A stretch of 64,000 nt of DNA from Lepidonotus clava (lineage: Eukaryota > Annelida > Polychaeta > Phyllodocida > Polynoidae): NCBI GenBank assembly GCA_936440205.1, contig OW387136.1, positions 53,247,718 through 53,311,717 on the forward strand. The letters run 5' to 3'. The position numbers and the translations under genes were made by a program. Positions 52,627 to 64,000 of this stretch are shown piece after piece. Position 1 is the stretch's first letter, and every line of letters begins with the position of its first letter. The notes under the pieces are model-generated. The model was not told where the DNA came from and ran no database searches. It worked only from the letters and a program-made list of their open reading frames with translations.

Positions 52627-53955
52627 CTGGAAATAGAAAGGGAAGGAATTAGTCAAAGTAAAATGATAAATGCAAGCTGCAAGTAACAGAACAATGATCC
52701 ACGATGCGACAAAATGTCAACCGATTCTCTTCTCATGCATTTTTCACATATTTGGAATGATTTTTCCCTGTTAACATACCATTTTTCTCATATAGATTAT
52801 TCAAAACTCTCTGGAAAATTGTATATTGTAATGAAAATGATTATTTAACAAACCGTTTTTTAAAACCAGTTCAAAATCGGCCCAAAATCGCACCGTGCAT
52901 CATCCCCTTTAAGATTTAAGTTTGTGCTGTCAAAAGGTGCATGGCTTTGAAAGGTGTGCACCATGCAGTGACCCACTCAGTGGGCTTTCAATGCATCCTC
53001 TGTCTTTCGGACACTACAGAGGCACATGAAATAAAGGTTACCATCTTCAGCACCAATGTGCATGTACACGATTGTGTTCACTACAGACAGTAAAAGTAAG
53101 TTTATGCTTATAGACCTAATGTGAATTCATACAAACTGAAAGTACAGGCCAAGGAGGCATGCAGTAATGTTATTGCCTGGGTTTGCACACACTATCAAGC
53201 GCTCTAGCTTATGTGTGCTCCTACTCTATTTATTCTAATACTATAAAGCACGCGGAGATTATCAAAAGTTGGCAGAAGCATGCAAAGACAGGCATTATCG
53301 CTTTTGATAGTACAGGAATAAGATAACAATCACATGTTTTCCTACGAGAAGGCAGACCTAAAAGGCCTGTCAATCAGAGGCAAGAAGGACGACCATACAT
53401 GGACTCCTTTGGTTTACAAGAACGTACATGCTTAATCTGTGCAACAACAAAAAAAGGTATGTTGTTAGATCAAACCTGCAACATGCTCGACATGGATTAC
53501 TGTGCAACAGAAAACAGGCATGCAATAGACCCTAGGTATCACAACAGTAACGAATACAGGAAATCTACAGAGTGCCCACTCTATATGCATAAGTCTTTAG
53601 TCTGAGAAAACAGGACCAATAACAAATTGTGCTTATGTAACCCCAATGAAAGGTATGTGACCGCCGCGGGCCCTTTCCCAGTAAATGGATTCTGATGGTC
53701 CTAATCCTACTATAAAGATACCTACTTTGGTGGCTTTAGGACTTGTTGAATCATACACTGTGAAGTATTGTGACTTTCATCCTTTGCATACTATTCCCAG
53801 AATATGTACATATTGACCAGTCAAAACATTTACCAAGTAATGGGTTTTGGTGGCATTAATCCAACTATAGAGGTACCTACTTCTCTGGGCTTAGGATTCG
53901 TTGGATTGAGAAAAGTGCTGTATTAGATTTAATATCAAATGCACATTATGTGACT
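52627..53955. other. Probable TMEM45 5' intron, first part
   Basis: No gene. A weak inverted pair actatcaa(a)agcg near 53190 and 53300. Confidence 0.4.
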
Positions 53956-54176
53956 TAAGCCCCATACCCACTAGGCGATTTTACTGGCGACGGGCTACAG
54001 GAGACTTGGAGAACCTGTCAATCCTTATGATTGCTTGTCAGTACAGTATATTGAAATGTGCCTGTTTGATCTGAATCGGTGCTGAAATCAGCCTATTCTC
54101 AGGGCAGAATTAGCTGATTTCAGCGCCGATCTGTCAGCCGACTCATACATAATCGCCTAGTGGGTATGGCCCTTTA
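53956..54176. mobile_element. MITE family 2, copy 3
   Basis: aagccccatacccactaggc to gcctagtgggtatggcccttt; the interior differs from the palindromic copy at 20861. Confidence 0.82.
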
Positions 54177-55845
54177 TACCCTTTGCATACTAGCCCCAGT
54201 ATACGGACTGTTCAAACATATACTAACTGTTCAAAACATTTAGAATACATAGTATTGGGCTAGCCTGTAAAGTGTTTTGTTGTATGCCTCTTTTGATCTG
54301 AGCTGTGTTGGTACATGGTAATGCCCCTTTCAGATTGAGTCAAACCCTTTACAGACTAGTCCCAGATGGCTGTGGTATGCCTGTATATTGAACTGCCATT
54401 ATGTATGCATCTGCATTCTGAGCCTAGTTTCCTAGTAACTTCCTTCACAGTTGTCCCTCAATTCGTACGTAGTGCTGACAGTTCAATACAGGCATACTGC
54501 ATATTCATAGCATAGTCTGTAACAACTGTGTAAAGGGTTTGATTCTTACTTTACATACTAGCCTGGAAATGCACATACTTTGACAGTCGTACTGTTCAGA
54601 ACAGGGATAATCCTTAGATTGGTACTTGGAAAATTTTAACACAAAACAAGAATACTTCTGAAATCCTCACTGAAAGGAGAAAATGTGATCTGAATTACAT
54701 AAACTAAATTGCTTCGGTCCCTTTGCATAATGCATGAGTGTTTGCGTAACTTCCTTTGAGCTTATGCAAACGCAATGAACGGTGCCCGATTCGGAGACCA
54801 ATTGTATCATGTGCCCAGCATGAAATAAATGGTAAGGGAAATTAATTAAACGTTGACATTCAATAAGGGGGAGTGTGCAATTACTGGAGGTTAATGTAAT
54901 AAGGCACAAATATGAGAGCACTCATATGATGTCAGATAATGGCCATTTTAGACAATTGGGAGTACTTAGATAATTATAGAAGTAGGACGTACATGTATCA
55001 TCGGTCTTTAAACTAGAAAACACCCTCTTTTCACTGACTTTTTACTCAAGATAATGACCCCTTTTTTTCTGCAAAGCACTGACTCTATATTGCCATAGGT
55101 TGCCCCTTTCTCTCTCAAAAAAAAACGTTTTCTCTCAAAATAACTAATTCCCAAGGACAAAAGTCACGGTGAAAAATGTATCGTTATCACAAAAGTTGTG
55201 GATATGCGAAGTCTGTGAAATTAGACCCCTATTTCTGCGTCTGTAAGAACAATGATGCATACATACGTTTAGGCTGGGAGTGGACAGTATAAAACATAGA
55301 CAAAGTACTATCTACACAACACTAATTGTGATGTATTATACACTTTACAAATACACGTGATTTGCATGGAATTCAAATGTGATTTAAGTTTGAAGTACTT
55401 TAAAGTTTTGTGTGGTACTTTCAAATTGTGGATGTTCTTTAGGGGGGTAATGAAGATGAAGGCAGGAGTAGTGTTTAGATGTTGTATTGATTCTTCAGTC
55501 ACAGGTTAGAACATGACCTCAGGCCAAAGCCCATGAAAACTTACATGTGCCTAGCTCTGTGTCTCCAGCCCCACTGCCCAGAGTGGAGCATTCAAAGTTC
55601 CGTCTGCAGAGCCTCCTGGGCTCTGATTGGTTGGTCAGACTCCAGGTGGAAGGTGGCTCCACCTGGTGAGGATAGTTAGACACTACTTTAAGGGTATAGT
55701 TTTAGTACTTATTAATTTTGAATATATTGTGTATAATTTTATACTAGTTCTCACATAAATATATTTAGAAATAATATGTTTTAGAGTATAGAAATGTCCT
55801 ACCGATTTTAAGGAATGACATGTTTATATAATGCATGATTTATGG
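54177..55845. other. Intronic stretch, no gene
   Basis: Nothing supported. Confidence 0.4.
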
Positions 55846-56016
55846 GTGATTCACATGTGATTTGTATGTATTTTATGTGATTTACTTTTATTCTACATGG
55901 GATTTGCGTGTATTTTACATGGGATTCACGTACATTTTATGTGTGATTTGTATATATTCAATGTCTGATTTGCGTGTATTTTTAATGTAATTTACGTCTA
56001 TTTTACGTGTGATCCG
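55846..56016 (+). repeat. Degenerate minisatellite, about 25-30-base unit
   Basis: Six to seven units of the form atgtgatttgcgtgtatttt with substitutions and slightly variable length. Confidence 0.75.
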
Positions 56017-56820
56017 CAGGCCGTCTGAGGTAATAGCGGGAAGTGTTAACAGGGTCGTCAAGGTCATTGGGGTTGTTAGGGAAACGAGGCTGACCTTTAC
56101 TGCTGGTTCCGGCGTCCGGAGTGCCCAGCAACCAGTGAGAGTGGGTATGTGGAGTCACCAGGGGGGGTATGTGCAAGCTGCACTGATTTCAACTACCATA
56201 GTCATATATAAGATCTTAAGTATCTCTGTGGAACTCTGTTATTACTTACATATCTATAGAGATAACATTTATTTCGTTCTATAAATTGAAAATATTCTCC
56301 AAAAGCACCCATATCTTTCAAAATCGCCATTGAAATACCCCAATGTATGCCCAACATTCCGAAGGGGTTGGGGGAGGAGGAACCTTTCCATCCAAGGTCC
56401 AAACTAAAGATGAAAGCATGCATGGGGACCGTAAAGCAAAATGAATCTCATCGGTACCTATACATTCTATAATATTTTAGATGTATTTTGTAACATCTGA
56501 GGTGATTTACACATGCACGTGCATACGTTCCATATTCAAAATGTTTCTATTGTAAAACATGCAGCAACATTTTCGGTTAACCAAGGACGGCAGCATAACA
56601 CAGATCATTTGTCTGTGTCAGGTGGCTTGATTTGTCCCCTAAGTGACCGACTCACCGCCAGAAATTCGTTGTATCGATCCGCCCAGTGAAGAGGTGTAAA
56701 TAATTCAGGTCTCAGGGCACAGAATGGAGAGTCTGCGGCATGCTGAATCACATACTTCATACATGGAGACTGGTAGTGGTATTTATCAATACAGGTAACA
56801 GTGGGGTAGAGGATACTGCC

Positions 56821-57370
56821 CAGCGGCGGTACAGAGATTTCCTAAAGGGGTGGGCGCCCTATTGTAAAATTTTCGACCATGAGTGGCGCAGAGGTAACGT
56901 CCTCGCCCAGTGATCAGAAGGTTGTGGGTTCGAGTCCTGGCGGTACCAACGTTTTCACTATCTGTCCACCCCAGTGCACAACAACTGGGTCATCAAAGGT
57001 ATATCAGTGCCAAAGGCTGTTGTATGTGATGCCCTGCCTATGGGACATTGCATATAAAAGATCCCTTGCCACTCTTTGAAACGAGTAGGGTATCGCACCC
57101 AGTGGCGGGTTTCTCCTCAAGCATAGCTCCACAGAAGGGAACAGTAAACCATACAAACCATACTACCATACAACCATACACTGCTGTTAGAAACCTGATT
57201 TGTGAAGCGGCCCAGCAATCCGTGTAATATGTTTGCAGAAAAGAAGAAAAAGAGAGACCCAACCCTCCGAGTCCGGGAGTTTTACTTTTCAAAGAAATCA
57301 GTATTTTGCCAAAAATATGGGGGGGGGGGGGGCATGTGCCCCCCCCCCCCCCCTAAATCCACCACTGCTG
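56821..57370. mobile_element. MITE family 5 copy split by a SINE
   Basis: Left cagcggcggtacagagattt, right taaatccaccactgctg after facing G and C runs (57320-57352). The tRNA-derived SINE fills the middle. Confidence 0.6.
56875..57297 (+). repeat. tRNA-derived SINE with a conserved core
   Basis: Head gagtggcgcagaggtaacg (A box) and gggttcgagtcc (B box) are close to a real tRNA. The core holds catataaaagatcccttgcc and ggcgggtttctcc, reminiscent of the Nin-type core found in SINEs of molluscs and other invertebrates. Confidence 0.78.
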
Positions 57371-57426
57371 CCTGACAACTCCAGCAATTAGATATATTGT
57401 ATATTATATTTGACGCTTCACTTTAA

Positions 57427-57602
57427 GGGGCCGTCCATACTAATGTCACAGTTTTTCAGGGTAGTTTTAGAACCCCCATCCCCCGTCCACATCACCCTGC
57501 ATTTTCTGTTTTAAACATGAAAATAATAGGCTCATTTTCAGGCAGTGTCACATGTTTCAAGCTACCCACCCCGTTGTGCATGACATCATTTATGGATAGC
57601 CT
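57427..57602. mobile_element. MITE family 4, copy 2
   Basis: ggggccgtccatactaatgt to atgacatcatttatggatag. Confidence 0.65.
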
Positions 57603-57647
57603 CTGATATATCGTATTTGACGTTTTAGCTTTAGGATAGGTGCCAAA

Positions 57648-57794
57648 GGGGGCATTCCATTAAGTACATTCAATCCACCCCCCACCCCCATCCCCCTTGG
57701 GTTATGGAACACATTAAAATTGTATGCATCATTTTAAAAATGTTGGCTACGAACCTACCACCTATTGATGTATGCGTACGGAATAACAGGCCCT
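57648..57794. mobile_element. MITE family 3, copy 4
   Basis: gggggcattccattaagtac to gtacggaataacaggccct. Confidence 0.65.
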
Positions 57795-58212
57795 GAAGCT
57801 GCCAACCGACTAGTCAATGGGGATGTGGAGATCTCAATTCAACAGGTTTACATGCGCTGGAATTTAACTCAGTTGTACCACAGACATATAAATACATCTC
57901 TATGGTTCTACTCAGACGGTGGCAATGACTGGGAGGCATGACACCAATGTAGTCTAGATAACCCAACATATAAAGATGACATTGCATTGCATTTTTCAAT
58001 GGAGTAGCCGACGACCATTTCCTATTCATTATGTGACTTGAAATGGAATTTAATATTGATGTATGTATATGAATATATATTATATTATATGTCATATACA
58101 CGCATTATTTTAAATAAAAAGAAATTTAATGTTAAAGTATATTTGCGTGTATGCATGTATATATATATATATACTTATATACTTATAAATATATAATACA
58201 TGCTCTGCTTTT

Positions 58213-58587
<375 letters not shown>

Positions 58588-58589
58588 AA

Positions 58590-59440
58590 GGGCGCACTGG
58601 ACCGTAATGTATATGCATTATCATAATCATATAAAAAATGTATATACTACTTACACTAAGGTAGAGCAGGTTCGGGCATTTGGCCACTCCTGTGCCAGGT
58701 CGGCTTACATAACGAGTACACTTCCATGGTGACTTTGTTGTATGATTCATACCCCCAAGGTTATCTAACAATATCAGGGTCTGAGATAAAGTGCACTATC
58801 TATGGCCGCACCAGCCGGTCAGTTGACTGGGCATGACCACCATGCGGTCTGCTCCACTTGTTAGTGTGGAGGTCTGACTGTTACAGATCTTAAGGAGCTT
58901 TCACACCTACCTACGTGATATAAGTGCGTCGCAGACAACTTAAGCATAATATAGATGTTCATTGTTATCATTAGCCATCATTGTAAGCCTATATATACCT
59001 ATTCTACATCATTGGATTTAAGTGTGTAACAACAAAAAGGATATCCTATGCTAAAACAATACACTGTAATGTTGTTTAACGTGTTATTACCCCTCAAATT
59101 GACACTGTGACCTGGGGATTCAATTCATCTGATCAGTGAATATGTATGTAAGCATCATGTTTACATGTTCGCTAATAAGATGAAATACCCACGTCACAGT
59201 GTCGATTTAGGGGATCATACAAGTTAAAACGTTTTTGCATAGACATACATAACATTATGTCTACGGTTTGTGACAGGGTTGGAGAACATCGCCATACCAC
59301 AGGACCGCAGTGCGCATGTTCCGGGGCCCAGCTGTAGCACCCACACCGGGTATTATAACTCGTGGTGTAACTGTTATTACTACTTTTGTTCTCATCTCTA
59401 AGAAGTTTCCTCACACAGAAACTAAGCCGGGTACTTGACC
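58590..59440. other. Intronic stretch, no gene
   Basis: Nothing recognised. The same applies to 57795-58200. Confidence 0.4.
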
Positions 59441-59449
59441 CCAGAGGTC

Positions 59450-59645
59450 ATACTAGGGTCAAACAGGGGTCAAACAGGGGTCAGGGGTCAGGAGAGTGGC
59501 CCTACAACGGGGCGACCCACCAGAGGACCAGGGATCCCTTCACTGCCGACCTCCAACATGGCGGCTTCCGGACTTCCGGTGCTCCTCTTTCCCCGCCTGT
59601 GACCTCTGACCCCGTCTGTGACCTCTGTTGACCCCGCCTGTTAAA
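59450..59645. promoter_or_regulatory. Cluster of nuclear-receptor half-sites with YY1/ETS-like motifs
   Basis: gggtca half-sites at 5-base spacing twice and then 1-base spacing (about 59455-59490). Between them and mirrored tgacctctgacccc and gtgacctctgttgacccc repeats (59600-59637) lies caacatggcggcttccgg followed by acttccgg (about 59554-59580). Promoter or enhancer identity is inference. Confidence 0.4.
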
Positions 59646-59761
59646 GTGACCCTTGGCGGGATTATGATTGTTGGCATTTTACCCACTGTTTCGTACTCTG
59701 ATCACTCAGGGAGTGGTGCCCAGTACACCACGTGGGTACCATTCACGTTAGCCAGTCACAA

Positions 59762-59800
59762 CCCAGCCAACTGGCAACTTAACAGAAAGGTTCTGCAACT
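59762..59800 (-). mobile_element. MITE family 1, copy 4, left piece (split by LINE)
   Basis: cccagccaactggcaactta then acagaaaggttctgcaac aligns with the start of the copy at 14011. It continues at 61711 after the LINE. Confidence 0.82.
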
Positions 59801-61710
59801 ATATATTTTTTTTTTTTTTTTTTTAAATTGTTTTATTTTTGGGTCAAAAGGCTCGGCATAGCCGATCTTCCGCCAGCTCCCACTATTTGACAATGTTTAC
59901 ATGATAGTGGGGCAGCAGAAGACATCCATTACAAAGTATAGTTTTCAAATGATTCCCAATTAATGAAATGAATTATGAGATGAGATGATTATGAACTCTG
60001 TTTAGAACAACCAAAATCAAAATCACATCACCTGTTCTTAAGTTTCCTTTTTATATGGATCAATTACTGAGCGTTTTACACTGGACTTAAAATCATCTAA
60101 GTCCTTAATATTAGCTAACTGCAAGGGTAATTTGTTCCATGCTGTACATGCTCTGTATACAGGATCCTTCAAGAACTTATAGTGGAGTGATTTAGGTACA
60201 GTAAACAGTGGGCCCATACGTCTTCTTGTTTGAATATCTCTTTTATCGAGTAATGAGACGTTTTTAACAAACTAAAGGCATATGAAAGGAGATGTAAATA
60301 TCTACGATGATGTAATCGATAAATTTTAAATTTATCATGTAAAGCTTCAGTAGACGTTCGGTTTGTATAAGGTAATCTATGCTGATTATCAACAATATAC
60401 AGGGCTTTATTTTGTAAAGTTTGAAGTCTTTCACTTACATATTTCAAACCCTGATCGTAAATAAAGTCCGCAGATTCAAGTACAGGCAATATCGTTGATT
60501 TGTATATTGTAATAGCACCATTAGTAGTCATAAATTTCCTAATCGACCGGAGATAATTAATTTTTGATTGAACAGAAGAAATCATATTTTCTCTATGGAT
60601 ATGAAAGGCAAGGTTCTCATCCAAGCTAACCCCCAAGTAATTGTATACCTTAACCTTATCCAACGAGACATCATTGATAGTTAATCGTTTTTCAGAGCCT
60701 ATATCTCTTTGAACAATTGCCGTCCTCATCCATTGTGACTTCTTAATATTCAGTGTCAATAGATTCATGTTACACCATTCCACGACTTTGTTCAGGTCAT
60801 TCTGCAAGCAAACCGGGTCAGTATGATACAGTACCGTATCGTCAGCATACAGGACCATATTAGTGTTTTGAATATTAACAATATCATTAATATAAATTGA
60901 AAAGAGGGTTGGTCCAGCAATGCTACCTTGTGGAACGCCGAATCTTACTGGCAGATAACCGGAACAAATATCATTTGCCATTACCCGCTGCTGCCTATTA
61001 TCCAAGTAGCTCTGGAACCATTTGAGTGAATTTGCCTTAATGCCTATTAGTTTAAGTTTTTGAATAAGTATAGGGTGTGACACCGTATCAAAAGCTTTTT
61101 TTAGGTCTAAAAACACCAGGTACGTGTCTTTTAATTTATTGATATTTGAATACACTTCATGCAGCAAAGTAGTGATGGCACTAATAGTTGATTTACCTTT
61201 CCTAAAACCATGCTGGTTCTGAGATAGTTTATCATGTGATTCCAGGTATAACTTTAATCTATCACATACAATTCTCTCTAGAATTTTCCCAGGAAGCGGC
61301 AGCAGTGATATTGGCCTGAGGTCAGTTACTAATTTTGGGTTCGGAGTTTTTGGCAATGGAATCACCGTACTCCATTTCCATAAATCTGGAAATGTCGCTG
61401 TAGTTAGAGACATATTGAATAGCCGAAGGGACTTAGTGATATCAGCTTCAAAGGCATCCAATAAGACCATTGATTTAATATTCTCGATGGCTGATGATTT
61501 ATTTTTATTAATAGAAAACAATGCCTTTGCAAATTCATCTTTAGTTATTACAGCTTCTAAAAAATCTCCATCCTCATTAGATCCATCAGTCACCCTCGTA
61601 TCATAATGGAGAGGATTTGAAGCAATTCTAGATGCTAAGTCCTCACCAATTCCAGAGAAGTAGTTATTTACATAGGTAGCTGTCTCCTCACTAGGCACTA
61701 GTATATATAT
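59795..61710 (-). mobile_element. 5'-truncated LINE (non-LTR retrotransposon)
   Basis: RT ORF, 3' UTR, an AATAAA signal and a poly(A) tail (T run 59806-59824 on +). The 5' end stops within the RT region near 61.70 kb with no endonuclease, the usual mark of incomplete target-primed reverse transcription. It sits inside a MITE whose halves are at 59762-59800 and 61711-62015. T/A-rich flanks on both sides may be the target duplication. Confidence 0.85.
60169..61698 (-). pseudogene. LINE reverse transcriptase, 5'-truncated
   Basis: 509 codons. RT blocks: RPISLLPLPGKILERIV, QHGFRKGKSTISAI, FLDLKKAFDTVSHPILIQKL, GVPQGSIAGPTLFSIYINDI and catalytic YADDTVLY. The family's expected C-terminal tail (RRRMGPLFTVPKSLHYKF...ACTAWNKLPLQLANIKD) lies in another frame from about 60260 down to 60040, so the ORF end as read is an artefact of a frameshift near an A run. 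The clade is within the CR1/L2/Daphne-like group at best guess. Endonuclease domain absent. Confidence 0.85.
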
Positions 61711-62015
61711 ACATATATTTTTTTAGTAAGTTTGTTACTTACTAAGATGGCACATGTAATAAGGTTATTGACAGTGAGGTCGAAACCTCACAAAATTAAA
61801 ACGTTATTATACTATTATCTTTTGATGAGGTTAGGACGAGACCAAAACCGAAAACATTCTGTTTAGGTTGAAGAACGTATCTAGAACATTAGGATAACAT
61901 TGCAATGGAATGTCACATCAGCACATTGCAGCAACGTTATCGGGAGCCATCAAAATAATGTAACAAGAACCAATACAGAATGCAACAATACAATAATGTC
62001 ACATGCTTGGTTTGC
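61711..62015 (-). mobile_element. MITE family 1, copy 4, right piece
   Basis: Resumes at the T-rich block followed by agtaagtttgttacttacta, exactly where the left piece stops relative to the copy at 14011, and runs to cacatgcttgg. Confidence 0.82.
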
Positions 62016-62016
62016 A

Positions 62017-62290
62017 CCCAGTCAAGTTGCAATGTAATGGTGACGTACGTGGACATACTTTTTTGGTCAGTCTGTTACTTTTTTTAAATGGTACATAAAA
62101 GGTTTGTAATTTATGGTGAGGTTTAAACCTCACCAAATCAGAACATCATGATAATATTATTATTCTTCCGCAATGTTAAGACCCAGCCTACACAAAATGT
62201 CATGATAACATTCTGTTTGGTTGAAAATGTCACCAGATCATTGTAATAACGTCTGCAATAACTGATTCTATTGGCAGCTTTTATGCTTCA
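62017..62290 (-). mobile_element. MITE family 1, copy 5, decayed
   Basis: Begins cccagtcaagttgcaatgt directly after copy 4, in the same orientation; keeps ggtgaggtttaaacctcacc. The far end is not recognisable. Confidence 0.7.
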
Positions 62291-62719
62291 TAGGTAAACA
62301 TTCTTTGCCCTTTTTCTTTTGAATTACACTTCAGGTAATGACCAACAAACCGCCATCCTAGATGATATTATTGTGCGCTGAAGGTTCAAAACCTAATGAA
62401 GGGGATGTAAATAAGATTAGAAAATGTTATTTCATTCCCAATGCTTAGTTTGCTTAGTTTGCCAATAAACATGCGTGTGGTTTTATCAAAACATGGTACT
62501 TAAAGTCACATTCAAAACATGGTGCTAGAAGTCGCATTGCAATCATAGTACTTACACTCGCATTCAAACTTACTTAGAGTAGCATAATTCCATGTTTACT
62601 TAACTCCCTATTGGAATTGGGGCAGGTCCAAGATTCTAAAACGGGAGGGAGAGGGTAGTCTACATAAACTCATCTATATAGGCAAGAGCAAACAAAGGTG
62701 ATATGTTTAAAAAAAACTT

Positions 62720-62823
62720 AGTGTACTTCCAAGAAGTACGTACGCACATTTTCAACAATTTCTGCTCCCCTTACCCCCCCCCCCCCCACCCCCATAGGTG
62801 TTCGTACCTGATGGAAGGCCCCT
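62720..62823. mobile_element. MITE family 3, copy 5
   Basis: agtgtacttccaagaagtac to gttcgtacctgatggaaggc, with a C run inside. Confidence 0.6.
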
Positions 62824-63593
62824 TATGTATCTCTATATTGAGACTTAGCGTCAGGTGAATACACTTGACCCCTGCCATGGATCCGCCCAGACCTGTGGCA
62901 TTACATGCGTCAGTGTTCTGAGTGACGGGCTGACAGGAGCGGATCCAGGATTTTACAAAAGACGTGCATGTGTTAATGTTAACGAATATAATTTGCCCAA
63001 AATAGGGGGGCACGCACCCATTCCTTGTGCTCCCTCTCCTCTCCTTGATCCCCCATGGCTGAAGTAGCAGAGCATAAAGTTCCAAGTGAAATATTTCAAC
63101 ACAAACAAAAACCATGATGATGACTGTTCAAGTATAAGGTCTGTATCAGAACCAGCTTACATGTCTAAATTGTGCACAGTATACTTTGATCGTTGGCCCA
63201 ACAGACAGCCCATGAGAATTAAACACAGGCTCACTGTGCATGCAGAAGTCCTACCTGCTACCTTCTGAACTAACCCTATCCCCCACCCCCAACTCAAACA
63301 GAAATGTGTGTATCATCATTGTGCACTGGGACTGTTATCCACCTAATGGTTGGTTGGCCGGTTATTGGGGTTTAGCACTGCAATGCAGCGACATAGGATC
63401 CACGGTCATTCCATGACAGAACAAGGTTTTGACATTTCTGCCTTTGATGATTGAATATATGAGGAGATAGAGACTATACCCCTACACATTTACCAATTCC
63501 TTAATCTGCCTTACCGTAATCTTTGTGCTGATCCCCCTTTCGAAAATCCTGTATCTGCCCCTGCTTATAACAATTATAATCATATATACTTAC
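62824..63593. other. Intronic stretch, no gene
   Basis: A ggatccagg fragment (about 62938-63050) of family 5 type; otherwise nothing. Confidence 0.4.
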
Positions 63594-63850
63594 ACAGAGA
63601 GTCAAGCCTGCTTTTAAGAGAGGGTAAGGTCGGAGAGGGGCTGGTCAGCCACGTCGGTACGTCCACAAAGTCCAGCAGTGGTCACTGAGTGAGTGGTCAG
63701 TGCTGTAGGTCGCGGCGGTCAGTGCTGGAGGTCGCGGTGGTCAGTGCTGGAGGTCGCGGTGGTCAGTCTAATCCCACTTGACCCCTGACCCCTGTCCACC
63801 TGCCCTTATCTGACCACGTGACCCTGATACAGGTGAGGGGGACACTGATA
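63594..63850 (-). promoter_or_regulatory. Possible TMEM45 upstream leader exon and promoter region
   Basis: On the - strand a strong donor (ctgt then gtaagtat) falls at 63593/63594, next to a GC-richer stretch unlike the flanking DNA. It includes a 22-base tandem repeat (63695-63768). The link to TMEM45, 11 kb away, is inference from strand, splice-site quality and composition only; the 5' limit is a guess. Confidence 0.3.
63695..63768 (+). repeat. 22-base tandem repeat, 3.3 units
   Basis: Unit ggtcagtgctggaggtcgcg plus two bases, at 63695, 63717 and 63739 with a partial fourth. Only a couple of substitutions separate the units. Confidence 0.85.
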
Positions 63851-63979
63851 TCAGACGGGGGGGGGGGGGGGGGGGGGGTACTGTAGGCTTTACGTCAGAG
63901 TCAGATAACGTCAAATAGCTTATACAGCATGGCCCTAGGCCCTATAAAGCCTGGTTTACACAGCAAGACTGCTACTCCT

Positions 63980-64000
63980 AAGCCACATACCCACTAAGCA
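63980..64000. mobile_element. Start of a MITE family 2 copy, cut by the window end
   Basis: aagccacatacccactaagc matches the family end with two differences. Confidence 0.45.

Noticed and set aside
52069-52686. 205-codon + strand frame and 93-120-codon - strand frames over the TMEM45 exon
   Set aside because: Shadows of the GC-rich TMEM45 coding exon; low-complexity and without domains.
55846-56016. CRISPR-like spaced repeats
   Set aside because: Units are contiguous and degenerate, with no unique spacers; an ordinary minisatellite.
56879-56950. A tRNA gene
   Set aside because: Boxes A and B are good, but it does not close into a full cloverleaf end and continues into a SINE body.

Overview
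The window looks like nuclear DNA of a marine invertebrate animal. It is AT-rich, has long introns with GT/AG borders, and host exons that are more GC-rich than their surroundings. It is crowded with small inverted-repeat DNA elements, tRNA-derived SINEs, a LINE, a Ty3/gypsy fossil and a Penelope-like element. The SINE at 56.9 kb resembles those of molluscs and other non-vertebrate animals. I cannot name the species. No bacterial operon, CRISPR array or free-standing tRNA gene was seen.

Two host genes are supported. (1) An SLC22-type organic ion transporter on the + strand, with nine exons between 4159 and 35779. Their reading phases all agree and give 440 residues plus a stop. The first exon or exons (start codon, TM1, first extracellular loop) lie left of the window or were not found. 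(2) A TMEM45/DUF716 membrane protein on the - strand, 304 residues in one coding exon (51610-52524). A splice acceptor lies in its 5' leader and a possible upstream leader exon near 63.6-63.85 kb.

Layout: 1-4158 upstream intron with two MITEs. 5159-16765 intron with a broken Ty3/gypsy element (about 7.77-13.37 kb, antisense) and several MITEs. 16941-23518 short introns, one with two inverted copies of a 0.63 kb element flanking the 127-base exon at 20232, and one with a tandem array of duplicated intron/exon junctions before the exon at 23519. 23701-30949 intron with an almost pristine Penelope-like element (25311-30275) in the same orientation as the gene. 31087-35652 intron with MITEs and SINEs. 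35780-51609 intergenic, with a 2.1-2.4 kb direct duplication (39.66-42.09 and 45.86-48.0 kb). 52627-64000 the probable TMEM45 5' intron, with a large GCGT microsatellite, a SINE and a LINE that split a MITE.

The most interesting system is the Penelope-like element. Its two terminal repeats each hold a minimal hammerhead ribozyme motif in sense orientation to the SLC22 transcript. It has a 10-base target duplication. It also carries, downstream of its RT-GIY-YIG reading frame, a CRE/TATA promoter-like segment followed by reading frames for a two-finger C2H2 protein and a Pro/Lys-rich protein. This order suggests a unit that is circularly permuted relative to its RNA.
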